Positions 1-9,233 of a DNA stretch of 42,710 bases are shown here, piece by piece (within the stretch, counting starts at the first letter, position 1; each line of letters starts with the position of its first letter). Both the position numbers and the translations under genes were made by a program. Under the pieces are notes generated by a model. The model ran no database searches. It saw only the letters and a list, made by a program, of their open reading frames with translations, and was not told the DNA's origin. Source of the DNA: Alphaproteobacteria bacterium (GTDB lineage: Bacteria; Pseudomonadota; Alphaproteobacteria; GCA-2731375); assembly GCA_030746635.1 (NCBI GenBank), contig JASLMH010000016.1:1-42710 (forward strand), given 5' to 3'.

Positions 1-2
1 CG

Positions 3-800
3 CTCAAGACCCTGGCCTTCTCGCTCCTGCTGGCCCCGTCGCTGGTGTTCGCGCCCGCCGCGCTCGCCGACGACGAGTACGAAAACGACCTGGCCGACAG
101 CGAGACCTACACGGACTGGTTTCTGGGCATCAATCCGCGCGGCCTGGTACCGGTGCTGGCCTGGAACGGCGCCGTCCATATCGAAAGCAACGACATCCTC
201 GCCCTGCTGGACGAGAAATTCCCCGAACCCTGCCTGATCCCCGCGGACAGAGCGAGGGAGGTGACGACGCTGTTGCGGCAGGAGGACGAATTGCACCTGG
301 ATCTCAGGACCCTCAGCTTCCGCTTCGTGATCGGCCGCACCCACTCCAACAAGACCCCGGAGATGCTGGCGCGCTACCGCAATTGGCAGGCCACGGTCGA
401 GGGCGCTCCGGATCATGAGAAGCGTGCCCAGGAGATCGATTTCTACGAGCGCCTGGCGAGCCGGGGCATTCCAGACCAGGCCGTGCGCGCCTCGGCGGCC
501 AAATTCCGCGCCGCCTTCGAGGATTTGGAACGGCGCCTGTCAACGGCGCCCTATTTCCTGGGCGAGAGCATCAGCGTCATGGATATCGCTTGGTTCGTTT
601 ACGCCAGCCGGCTGCATCTCGGCGGCTATCCCTTCGCCCGCCTGCATCCGCGGGTTCATGCCTGGCGCGAACGCCTGGCGACCGACGAGAGATTCGCCCG
701 GGAAGTCGAGCCGCTGCCGGCGCTGCGGGAGACCATCGCCCGGAACCATGCCGAGTGGGCGCGGACCGGCGTCACCTTGTCCGACGTCACCGGGTACTAA
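3..800 (+). CDS. Glutathione S-transferase-like protein, 5' end cut by window edge; N-terminal segment looks like a signal peptide
   Basis: ORF 45..800 is open to the window edge. 'YTDWFLGINPRGLVPVLAWNGAVHIESNDILALLDEKFP' is a GST_N core and the C-terminal helical GST domain follows ('YFLGESISVMDIAWFVYASRL'). Upstream in-frame residues read LKTLAFSLLLAPSLVFAPAALADD. Confidence 0.8.
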   Translation, partial: LKTLAFSLLLAPSLVFAPAALADDEYENDLADSETYTDWFLGINPRGLVPVLAWNGAVHIESNDILALLDEKFPEPCLIPADRAREVTTLLRQEDELHLDLRTLSFRFVIGRTHSNKTPEMLARYRNWQATVEGAPDHEKRAQEIDFYERLASRGIPDQAVRASAAKFRAAFEDLERRLSTAPYFLGESISVMDIAWFVYASRLHLGGYPFARLHPRVHAWRERLATDERFAREVEPLPALRETIARNHAEWARTGVTLSDVTGY

Positions 801-834
801 CCCGCGCGCCTCACCCTTTCATGCCGGCGTCAAT

Positions 835-3054
835 TCAACCCAGATTGGTCGGCTGAACCTCGACGAAGTTCGTGTTGTAGGTGGTGGCACCGCTGGGCGC
901 GGAGAAATCGGCGGTGACGGCGTTGGCGCTGCCCTTCGCATCGGTGCCGTCGGCGTCGGGGGTGAACCAGGCGCCTTCCTTGATGGAGACAACGCCGGGT
1001 GCGATGTCGTCGGTCACCTTGGCGACCAGGCGCGTCGCGCCCTGGGCGTTGTAGATGCGGACGACCTGGCCGTCGTGGATGCCGCGGGCCTCGGCGTCCG
1101 CGGTGTTGAGCCAGAGATCGTCGGCGTCGACCCGGGCCAGTTTTGGCTGATTGCCGTGAATTGAATGGGTGCGCGCCCGCGATTTCGGGCTGCACAGGCG
1201 CAACGGATATTCGGCATCCCCGGCGGCATGGGGCACCCAGGTGGGGATCGGCGGGATACTGCCCAGGCCATAGGGATCGGGGTTGTCGGCGATCGCGGTG
1301 GAATACACCTCGATCCTGCCCGACGGCGTCGGGAAGGGATGCTTGTCGGGATCGCGAATGTGTTTGGCGAAGGCGACGGCATCCTCGGGTGGGGGAAACC
1401 GCGCCACCCCTTGCTCGGTGAAGGCCTCGAAATCATCGACGCTGTCCTTGGTGAACTCGCGCAGCCAATCCATCTCGGATCGGTCGTTGTAGCCGTCGAT
1501 GCCGACCCGGCGGGCGAGATCCGCGAAGATCTCGATATCGTCGCGGCATTCGTCCAGCGGCTCGATCGCCTGTTTCATGAAGATCGCGTAGTGCAGGGCG
1601 CCGGCCCAGGGCAGGTGGATGTCGTTGCGCTCCCAGAACGTCGTGGCCGGCAGCACGATATCGGCGTGGCGGGTGGTCGGCGTCAGGAAATGATCCTGGC
1701 CGACGATGAACTCCACGCCGTCCAGGGAATCGGCGATCTTCGCCGCGTTCGGACATTGATTGAACAGATTGCCCGCCGCTGAATAGATCAGCTTGATGTC
1801 GGCCGGATAGCCGCCCGCCTTGCCCCGCGCCAGCAGATCGGCGAGCAGCGGGGCGGAGACCTTGGCATCGATCGGGTTCGTCCCCGTGGGCAAACGGCTG
1901 GTGCCGCCATAGGCGGTGGCACCGTTGCTGACGCCCGAATTGCCGCCGACGACGCCGACATTCCCGGTGATCGCCGCCAGGGCATAGGCCGCCCGGTGGA
2001 ACTGCTCCCCGTACGCCGTGCGCCCCGGCGCATAGCCGCCATGCAGCGCCGCCGGCTTCGCGGTGGCGAATTCGACGGCCAGGCGGTGCAGGTCCGCGGC
2101 CGGAATGCCGGTGATCCCGGCCGCCCATTCCGGCGATTTCACGATACCGTCCGTCTCGCCCAGCAGATAGGCACGGTAGGACGATCCCGCCGCCGCGCCG
2201 GCCGGCAATGTCGCCTCGTCGAAGCCCAGCACATGGCGGTCGCAATAGGCCTGATCGTGCAGGCCCTCGCCGACGATCACCTGGGCCATGGCGATCAGCG
2301 CCGCGGCGTCGGTCGACGGCCGGATGAACAGGTGCTCATCGGCAAGCTGACGACTGGTGCGGTGGCGCCGTGGGTCGACGCAGACGATGCGCACGCCCCG
2401 CCGCTTCGCCTCCTTCAGATAATCCATGGTGCCGGTGCCGAAGGTGCCGTCACCCGGCGACCAGCCCCACATCACGATCAGCTTCGAATTGACGTAGTCG
2501 GTGGGTTCGCGGCCCGCCGCCTTGTAGCTGGTCTCGCCGCCGAAGGTCGTGCGCAGGGCGAAGACCTCGGCCTCGCACGACATGTTCGACCACAAATCGG
2601 TGCAGCCGCCGAACATATGCAGGAACCGCTTCGCCGTCGCGCGGCTGTGCAGGATCGAGGTGCTGCCCGAGCGCGAGCCGTCCAGGATCGCCGCGTTGCC
2701 GTATGCCGCGCGCACCCGCAGCAACTGACGCGCCACCTCGTCCAGCGCCTCGTCCCAGGAGATGCGCTCGTACTGGCCCGAGCCGCGCGGCCCGGTCCGG
2801 CGCATGGGGTATCGCAACCGGTCGGGGTGGTAGAGGCGCTCGATCTGGCCGACGCCCCGGGCGCAGGCCGGCAAGGGCGGATGTTCGGCATTCCAGGGTC
2901 TGCTATCGGTGGAGATCTTGGTGATACGGCCGTCCACCACATGGGCATTGACCACGCAGCGCCCGCCGCAATTGTGGCCGCAGGTGCTGGTAACGACGGT
3001 TTCGCCCGGCCCGGCCGTGGGCCGCGGCGCTTCGTAAAGCGTTTCCAAAGACAT
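835..3054 (-). CDS. Molybdopterin (bis-MGD) oxidoreductase, DMSO reductase superfamily catalytic subunit
   Basis: N-terminal CTSTCGHNCGGRC...CARG FeS motif, ERISWDEALDEVA, and C-terminal molydopterin-dinucleotide-binding domain (RLCSPKSRARTHSIHGN...). Probable start MSLETLYE at 3054; no twin-arginine signal seen. Confidence 0.92.
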   Translation of the reverse strand: MSLETLYEAPRPTAGPGETVVTSTCGHNCGGRCVVNAHVVDGRITKISTDSRPWNAEHPPLPACARGVGQIERLYHPDRLRYPMRRTGPRGSGQYERISWDEALDEVARQLLRVRAAYGNAAILDGSRSGSTSILHSRATAKRFLHMFGGCTDLWSNMSCEAEVFALRTTFGGETSYKAAGREPTDYVNSKLIVMWGWSPGDGTFGTGTMDYLKEAKRRGVRIVCVDPRRHRTSRQLADEHLFIRPSTDAAALIAMAQVIVGEGLHDQAYCDRHVLGFDEATLPAGAAAGSSYRAYLLGETDGIVKSPEWAAGITGIPAADLHRLAVEFATAKPAALHGGYAPGRTAYGEQFHRAAYALAAITGNVGVVGGNSGVSNGATAYGGTSRLPTGTNPIDAKVSAPLLADLLARGKAGGYPADIKLIYSAAGNLFNQCPNAAKIADSLDGVEFIVGQDHFLTPTTRHADIVLPATTFWERNDIHLPWAGALHYAIFMKQAIEPLDECRDDIEIFADLARRVGIDGYNDRSEMDWLREFTKDSVDDFEAFTEQGVARFPPPEDAVAFAKHIRDPDKHPFPTPSGRIEVYSTAIADNPDPYGLGSIPPIPTWVPHAAGDAEYPLRLCSPKSRARTHSIHGNQPKLARVDADDLWLNTADAEARGIHDGQVVRIYNAQGATRLVAKVTDDIAPGVVSIKEGAWFTPDADGTDAKGSANAVTADFSAPSGATTYNTNFVEVQPTNLG

Positions 3055-3115
3055 ACTGCCCCTAATCCCCCAATGAAACCGATCGTGATACGGGACGCCA
3101 CTGAACGCGGCTGCG

Positions 3116-3166
3116 ATCATAGCCACGCGGTCGGCGATTGGCCAAGGCGGCCGGCGTGGCTATCAT
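3116..3166. promoter_or_regulatory. Putative symmetric divergent promoter with shared palindromic -35 (TTGGCCAA)
   Basis: ATAGCCACGC (3119-3128) and GCGTGGCTAT (3154-3163) are perfect 10-bp inverted arms around TTGGCCAA (3138-3145). Plus: TTGGCC-17 nt-TATCAT (3161-3166). Minus: TTGGCC-18 nt-TATGAT (3121-3116). Confidence 0.55.
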
Positions 3167-3196
3167 TGGAACCGAATGTGTCCTGGGAGTGAGATC

Positions 3197-3991
3197 ATGA
3201 CCACCGCCAATTGTTTCGACGACGCGACCGAGTATGACTATGCCGCCATCATCGACGGCCTGAACCGTTATCTGCGCCTGAAGGCGACGCCGATCGGCAT
3301 GAAACGTTTCAAGACCGTGGCGGAGATGGAGGCGGTGCCCCGGATCCGGAAACCTGATCCCAACGAGAAATTGGCGATGGACCAGGTTGTCGGCCAGACC
3401 CGTTGGATCGGCTACACCCTGGGCATCACCATGGACAATCTGATGGGCGCACAGTGCGGCGCCGTGGTCGGTCTGCATCCGCCCGACGAGGACTGGCTGT
3501 CGGGCGAGCGGATGAACGGCGTCTGGTACGGCACCCTGGAAGACAGCGCCGCCCACCAGGCGGCCATGACCTGTGCCTCCCACGGCGATTACGAGGCGCT
3601 GGCGACCTCGCCCTTGACCTCCGGCCGGTTGGACAACCCGGACATCTGCCTGATCTACATGACGCCCGGTCAGATGATCACCTTCATCAACGGCCTGCAG
3701 TACGTGAACTACAGGAAGTATGAGTTCACCTGTGTCGGCGAGAGCGCCTGCGCCGATTCCTGGGGCAAGGCGTTGAGCACCGGCGAGCCCTGCGTCTCCA
3801 TTCCCTGCTACGCCGAGCGCAAGTTCGGCGGCGTCCAGGACGACGAGATGCTGATCGCCCTGCCGCCAAGCTTCCTACCCAGCGTCGTCGACGGCCTCGA
3901 GCAACTCAGCCGCGTCGGCCTGCGCTATCCGATCCCCAACCACGGCCTGCAGAAGTCACCGCTCGACAGTATTTCGAAGAGCTACGGCTAA
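3197..3991 (+). CDS. DUF169 domain-containing protein
   Basis: Cys-rich motif FTCVGESACADSWGKALSTGEPCVSIPCYAERKFGGVQDDEM typical of the DUF169 family. Start at MTTANCFDD. Confidence 0.8.
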   Translation: MTTANCFDDATEYDYAAIIDGLNRYLRLKATPIGMKRFKTVAEMEAVPRIRKPDPNEKLAMDQVVGQTRWIGYTLGITMDNLMGAQCGAVVGLHPPDEDWLSGERMNGVWYGTLEDSAAHQAAMTCASHGDYEALATSPLTSGRLDNPDICLIYMTPGQMITFINGLQYVNYRKYEFTCVGESACADSWGKALSTGEPCVSIPCYAERKFGGVQDDEMLIALPPSFLPSVVDGLEQLSRVGLRYPIPNHGLQKSPLDSISKSYG

Positions 3992-5022
3992 CCCGGCTTC
4001 TGCGCCGTGATCAGGCCGAGCTGATGCGGCGTGAACCAGCGTGATGTGGCGTTGACGTAGCCGGCCTGGCCGAGGAAATCGCACCATTCGGCGCCGGTGT
4101 TGACGCGCCCGAGGTAACGACCCCGGCGGACCCCGGCCAGGTTGACGAAGGCCGGGTCCAGGGGGCCGGTCTTGTCGTCCTCCAGCATGTAGTCGAGGAT
4201 CAGGATCTCGCCGCCCGGCTTGAGCGCCTCCTGGGTCCGGCGCAGCACGGCGATGATCTCGTCGGGCATATAGCCCTGCAGCGGCGTGATGTAGGAGGCG
4301 AGGTCGTGGCCCTCGGGGAACGGCGTCTCCAGGAAATTGCCGGCCGTGGTGTCGATGCGGGCCTCGAGCCCGTGCTTGGTGATGAATTCCTGGGCGATGA
4401 CGATCACGTTGGGCTGATCGAACACCGTCACCCGCAGCTCCGGATGGCGCTCGCAGGCGGCGATCGCATAGCAGCCCGAGCCGCCGGCGATGTCGAGCCA
4501 GCGGCCGAAGCGTGAGAAGTCGTACTCCTTGGCGAGCTTGTGGCCGAGGCCGATCGAGGCCTCGTAGCCGGCGACGGTGAAGCGCCGCGCCTCCTCGGGG
4601 TCCTGCAGGTAATTCAGGTAGCTGCGTTCGTCGCGGTCCTGGCCGTCGGCGACCGCCGTCAGGTCTTCGGCGATGGTGTCGTAGTCGGGGTAGTCGCGCC
4701 GGGCGATATAGATCAGGTAGTCGCCGAAATAGGTCCGGCTGTCCTTCACCAGATAGCGCTCGACGTCGCTCATGTTGCGGTAGCGGCCGTCGACCTCGCG
4801 CACCAGGTCCAGCGCCTTGCAGACGGTGAGCAACCGGTCGGCCTTCTCGGGTTCGATCCCCATGGCCGCGCCGAGCTCCTCGGTCGTCCCGGCCCCGCCG
4901 GCGATGTGGCTGAACAGCTCCAGTTCGATGGCGCCGAGCAGCGCGCAGGTCTTCTTGAAGGCCAGCGCGATGTCGGTCATGCGCTCGGTCTTCATGCCGA
5001 TGGTGAAATCTTCGGTTGCCAT
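3988..5022 (-). CDS. SAM-dependent methyltransferase with dimerisation wHTH domain (O-methyltransferase type)
   Basis: N-terminal helical/wHTH segment, SAM motif WLDIAGGSGCYAIAACERHPELRVTVFD, and ALKPGGEILILDYMLEDDKTGP. Start MATEDF (5022) or 5055. Confidence 0.85.
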   Translation of the reverse strand: MATEDFTIGMKTERMTDIALAFKKTCALLGAIELELFSHIAGGAGTTEELGAAMGIEPEKADRLLTVCKALDLVREVDGRYRNMSDVERYLVKDSRTYFGDYLIYIARRDYPDYDTIAEDLTAVADGQDRDERSYLNYLQDPEEARRFTVAGYEASIGLGHKLAKEYDFSRFGRWLDIAGGSGCYAIAACERHPELRVTVFDQPNVIVIAQEFITKHGLEARIDTTAGNFLETPFPEGHDLASYITPLQGYMPDEIIAVLRRTQEALKPGGEILILDYMLEDDKTGPLDPAFVNLAGVRRGRYLGRVNTGAEWCDFLGQAGYVNATSRWFTPHQLGLITAQKPG

Positions 5023-5148
5023 GTTCCCTCCTAAACCGTTGTTGTTGTTGGCCATATTGGGATGCCGTTCCCCAGGATCATCTACGCAACGTGGGAACCG
5101 CTCGTCCGATGCGGAGCAGCCCTCAGTACGATGAGATCAACGACTTGT

Positions 5149-6165
5149 TCAGTTCAGAGCAGCCTCTATCAGGCGCGGCGCCACCTCCGTTGCGAAACGC
5201 TCCAGCGAAGCATTGACCGCCTCCGGACGAAGGCCCGGCGGCACCGCCCAGGTCACCAGGTCGGTCAGCCGGTATTGCCGGATGAATGCGCTCAGCTCGG
5301 CGACACAATGGTCGACGTCGCCAACCACCCAGTTCTGACTGATGCGTTCGCGGTCTTGGTCCGGCGGGGCGCCGCGGCCGGCGGCCTTGAAGGCCTGGGC
5401 GTAATATTCCATGCGGAAGCGTTCGGCGGCTCGGATCGCCGGCCAGTCGCGCTCTTTGTGGTCGGTCACGAAGCAAGGTTTGATGATGCCGACACGATAA
5501 TCGTCCGGGTCACGGCCGCTGGCTTTGAGCTCGTCGAGCCAGACTTGAATGGTTGTCTCGTAGGGCCCTTGGGGCAGCAGATTGGCGTTGAAGCGAGCCG
5601 CCCGCAGGGCGCCGTTTTTGGATGACGCCGCGACCCAGAGTGGCGGGCCGCCGGGTTGTAGATAGTCCGGCTTGATGATCACGTCCCGGGCCTGATAGCG
5701 CTTGCCGGTGAAGCTGAAGCGCTCGCCGCGAAAACAACGGCTGAGGATTTCCAGGCCTTCGTCGGTTCGCGAGACCCGTTGGGCGACCGGCAGGCCGTAG
5801 CCGGCAAAATCCCGCGGCACATAGCCTAGGCCGACACCGATCTCGACCCGGCCGCCGCTGAGGTTATCCAGCACGGCCAGGTCCTCGGCCAGCCGGACGG
5901 GCTGATAGAGCGGCAGGATGGATATGTCGGAGGAGAAGACGACGTTTCGAGTCCGCGCCGCCATCGCGCTGGCCACCGGAATCCAGGACGGCAGATAACC
6001 GTCATCGACGAAATGATGTTCGGTGAACCAGACCAGATCCAGACCGAGGCCATCCAGCCAGACGGCCTGGTCGAGGATCTCGGCATAGAAACCTTGATTG
6101 TCGATGCCGGAACTGGGCGGATTGCGAAAATCATAGACCACCCCGATACGCAGATTTGGTCTCAA
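5149..6165 (-). CDS. LLM class flavin-dependent oxidoreductase (bacterial luciferase-like)
   Basis: VWFTEHHFVDDGYLPS, LSGGRVEIGVGLGYVPRDFAGYG and the PLWVAASS motif. Confidence 0.9.
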   Translation of the reverse strand: MRPNLRIGVVYDFRNPPSSGIDNQGFYAEILDQAVWLDGLGLDLVWFTEHHFVDDGYLPSWIPVASAMAARTRNVVFSSDISILPLYQPVRLAEDLAVLDNLSGGRVEIGVGLGYVPRDFAGYGLPVAQRVSRTDEGLEILSRCFRGERFSFTGKRYQARDVIIKPDYLQPGGPPLWVAASSKNGALRAARFNANLLPQGPYETTIQVWLDELKASGRDPDDYRVGIIKPCFVTDHKERDWPAIRAAERFRMEYYAQAFKAAGRGAPPDQDRERISQNWVVGDVDHCVAELSAFIRQYRLTDLVTWAVPPGLRPEAVNASLERFATEVAPRLIEAALN

Positions 6166-6285
6166 AACCTCAACTCCCCGTCAATTCAGCCACGGTTGCG
6201 ACCATGGATTATGAGTGGAGCGCCGCGGCTTGGATACCTGAAACAAACATTTCCGCGGCGGTTCTTGGCCATGGCGATGTTGCGG

Positions 6286-6307
6286 CCGAGGCGGCGAGCC
6301 GCCTCGG
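6286..6307. promoter_or_regulatory. 22-nt near-perfect palindrome in a divergent intergenic region
   Basis: CCGAGGCGGC-GA-GCCGCCTCGG, flanked by direct copies of GTTGCGGCC, between the LLM gene (-) and the aminotransferase (+). Confidence 0.4.
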
Positions 6308-6390
6308 GGTTGCGGCCACCCCGGCGAGCGGCCATCATCGCGGCCGCCGGGCGCCGGGACCGGTGGCGCATTCAAACGGACGAGGGCCGC

Positions 6391-7764
6391 ATGCTGAGCA
6401 ATTCCCACATCGTCAACAGTTACCTCGGCCAGACGCCGTCGTCGGCCGCCCTGGCCGAGCGGGCGGCGGGCTGTTTCCCCTCCGCCATCACCCACGATTC
6501 CCGCCACACCACGCCCTATGGCATCTATGTCGAGCGGGCCGCCGGGTCGCGCAAATGGGACGCCGACGACAACGTCTACGTCGACTATTTCGGCGGCCAC
6601 GGGGCGCTTTTGCTGGGCCACCGGCACCCGGAGGTCGAGGCCGCCGTCGCCGAGGCCATGGCCGCGGGCAGCCATTTCGGTTCCTCCCACCGCTTCGAGG
6701 TGGCCTGGGCCGAGGCGGTGCAGCGGCTGATGCCGGCGGCCGAGCGCATTCGCTTCACCGCCTCGGGCACCGAGGCGACGCTGATGGCCATGCGCCTGGC
6801 CCGCGCCTTCACCGGCCGCAACCGGATCGCCCGCTTCCGCACCCATTTCCACGGCTGGCACGATCACATGGCGTTCGGCGTCAGCGGCCATTTCGACGGC
6901 ACGCCGTCGCCCGGCGTGTTGCCGGAGGTGGCGGCCCAGGTGGTGCTGCTGGACCCCAACGACATCGACGGCGTCGCCCAGGCCCTGGAAGCGGACGGCG
7001 ACATCGCGGCGGTGATCCTGGAACCCACGGGAGGCGGCGGTGGCATGATGCCGCTGGCCCCGGACTTCCTGCCGCGCCTGCGCGAGATCACCGCCGAGCA
7101 CGGCGCCTTGTTGATCCTGGACGAGGTGGTGACCGGTTTCCGGGTCCATCCGGGCGGCGCCCAGGGGCTGTACGGCATCACCCCGGACCTCAGCAGCCTG
7201 GCCAAGATCCTGGCCGGCGGGTTGCCCGGCGGCGCGGTGGCAGGGCGGGCCGATATCCTGGAGCATCTCGATTTCCAGGCCACGGCGGCCAAGGGCGTCG
7301 AGAAGATCCACCACCCCGGCACCTTCAACGCCAACCCGCTGTCGGCGGCGGCCGGCACCGCCGCCCTGGGGATCGTCGCGACCACCGACGCCTGCGAGAA
7401 GGCCGCGGCCTTCGGTGCCGAATTGCGCCTACGGCTGAACGAGATGTTGCAGCGTCTGGGCATCGCCTGGGCCGTCTATGGCCAGCAATCCAGCTTCTTC
7501 ATCTTCATGAACGCCGGCGGCCAGGCCATCGATCCGACCGATTTCGATCCCCTGGCGCTGCCCTTTACCGAACTGAAGGCGAAACCGGGCGAGCAGTTGA
7601 ATAAATTGCGCCTGGGGCTGTTGTTGGGCGGCGTCGACATCAGCGGCTCCGGCGGCGGCGTCATTTCCGCCGTCCACGACGCGGCCGATCTGAACCAGAC
7701 CGTCGAAGCCTTCGAACAGGCCGTGACCATGCTGGCGGCCGAGGAGACCCTGCCGCGGCTGTAG
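6391..7764 (+). CDS. Class III PLP aminotransferase / glutamate-1-semialdehyde aminomutase-like
   Basis: NVYVDYFGGHGALLLGHRHPEV, FTASGTEATLMAMRLARAFTGR, LLILDEVVTGFR and SLAKILAGGLPGGAVAGR (PLP lysine). Confidence 0.92.
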   Translation: MLSNSHIVNSYLGQTPSSAALAERAAGCFPSAITHDSRHTTPYGIYVERAAGSRKWDADDNVYVDYFGGHGALLLGHRHPEVEAAVAEAMAAGSHFGSSHRFEVAWAEAVQRLMPAAERIRFTASGTEATLMAMRLARAFTGRNRIARFRTHFHGWHDHMAFGVSGHFDGTPSPGVLPEVAAQVVLLDPNDIDGVAQALEADGDIAAVILEPTGGGGGMMPLAPDFLPRLREITAEHGALLILDEVVTGFRVHPGGAQGLYGITPDLSSLAKILAGGLPGGAVAGRADILEHLDFQATAAKGVEKIHHPGTFNANPLSAAAGTAALGIVATTDACEKAAAFGAELRLRLNEMLQRLGIAWAVYGQQSSFFIFMNAGGQAIDPTDFDPLALPFTELKAKPGEQLNKLRLGLLLGGVDISGSGGGVISAVHDAADLNQTVEAFEQAVTMLAAEETLPRL

Positions 7765-7782
7765 GACCGGACCTCCGCCCGT

Positions 7783-8325
7783 TCAGGCTCCCGGCGGAAA
7801 CGGCAGAGCGTAGCCGGCCTCGACCGCTTGTTGGTTCAGTTCCGCCCGCCCCGGCGCCCGGGCCGAAACCGCCTGGCTGATTTGATCCAGGCTCAACAGC
7901 CCGGTCAGCTTGGCGAAGGCGCCCAATGCCACCATGTTGGCGCAGCGTCGCGAGCCGACCTCGTCGGCGATGCGGGTCAGCGGCGCGCTGTGGATCTCGA
8001 CGCCGTCGGGGATCGCCGAGGTGTCGTCGACCATGATGTCGTCGACCAGCACTGTCGTATCCGGCCGCATCCCCTTGCCATGGGCATTGACCGCGTCCTG
8101 CGCCATGGCGATCAGGAAATCCGGTTCCAGGACCCAGGGAAAGACGATCGGTTCGTCGGCCATCACGATGTCGCCGGAGGACGACCCGCCGGTGATGTGC
8201 GAGGAATAGAACTGCGTCTGCACGACTTCGAAATCGCGGATCACGCCCAGGGCCTCGGCCAGGATGACGCTGGCCGAAACCAGGCCCTGGCCGCCGACGC
8301 CGGCGATGCGGATCTCCTGCTTCAT
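7783..8325 (-). CDS. 2-oxoacid:ferredoxin oxidoreductase gamma subunit (KorC-like)
   Basis: MKQEIRIAGVGGQGLVSASVILAEALG...QTQFYSSHITGGSSSGDIVMADEPI; start overlaps the stop of the beta gene. Confidence 0.92.
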   Translation of the reverse strand: MKQEIRIAGVGGQGLVSASVILAEALGVIRDFEVVQTQFYSSHITGGSSSGDIVMADEPIVFPWVLEPDFLIAMAQDAVNAHGKGMRPDTTVLVDDIMVDDTSAIPDGVEIHSAPLTRIADEVGSRRCANMVALGAFAKLTGLLSLDQISQAVSARAPGRAELNQQAVEAGYALPFPPGA

Positions 8326-9233
8326 CGGCCCGCCGCCCGCGCCTTGGCCTGCGCCCGATCGCGCAGCTTGGCATATTGTTCACTGAATTCGGGGCGTTCC
8401 TGCTGGTGCAGGACGCCGAGCACAAACCGTATGTCCTGTTCGCCCCCTTCGCTGTAGACCGGGGTGCCGAAGCGTTCCTCCTCCGGGATGGCGGCGGAAT
8501 TGAAGGCCGAGTTCTCACGGTAGAAATTGATCATGTCGATGGCCTCAGGCATGCCGTTGCGGCGGCCCCAGAAGACATGGCAATGCTGCAGCACCTCGAC
8601 AAAGGCGAAGCCCTTCCAGGCGATGGCCTGGGCCAGGGTCTTGGTCAGGTGCACCGGATGGGCGACCGTGCTGCGGGCGACAAAGGTGGCGCCGGCACCG
8701 ATGGCCAGTTTGCAGGGGTCGAAGGGGTCTTCCGGCATCCCTTGCGGCGAGGTCGCGGTTCGGCTGCCGCGCGGCGTGGTCGGCGCGAACTGGCCGCCGG
8801 TGTCGCCGAAGCCGAAATTGTTGAAGCAGATGGCCGTGATATCGATATTGCGGCGGGCGGCGTGGATGAAGTGGTTGCCGCCGATCGCCAGCAAATCGCC
8901 GTCGCCCTGCAGCGTCAGCACGGTCAGTTCCGGGCGCGCCAGTTTCATGCCGGTCGCCACCGCGCAACCACGCCCGTGCGAGCCGTGCACATGGCTGCTT
9001 TTCAGGTAATGCGCCATGATCGAATAACAGCCGCTGCCGCCGGCGCTGGCGACCTGGCTGATATCCAGTTGCAGCCGGTGGAAGGCCCGCATCAGGGCGC
9101 TTTGCGCCATGCCCAGGCCGCATCCGGGGCAGTAGCGGAAGTTACCTTCGGGAACCTCGCCGTATTGCTCGATCAAATCGTCCAGCGGGATCATCGGGTC
9201 CGGCTTGCCGGCGACATCCTGGCGGGCGGTCAT
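8322..9233 (-). CDS. 2-oxoacid:ferredoxin oxidoreductase beta subunit (TPP-binding, KorB-like)
   Basis: FRYCPGCGLGMAQSALMRAF, TPP motif GDGDLLAIGGNHFIHAARRNIDITAICFNN. Confidence 0.94.
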   Translation of the reverse strand: MTARQDVAGKPDPMIPLDDLIEQYGEVPEGNFRYCPGCGLGMAQSALMRAFHRLQLDISQVASAGGSGCYSIMAHYLKSSHVHGSHGRGCAVATGMKLARPELTVLTLQGDGDLLAIGGNHFIHAARRNIDITAICFNNFGFGDTGGQFAPTTPRGSRTATSPQGMPEDPFDPCKLAIGAGATFVARSTVAHPVHLTKTLAQAIAWKGFAFVEVLQHCHVFWGRRNGMPEAIDMINFYRENSAFNSAAIPEEERFGTPVYSEGGEQDIRFVLGVLHQQERPEFSEQYAKLRDRAQAKARAAGR

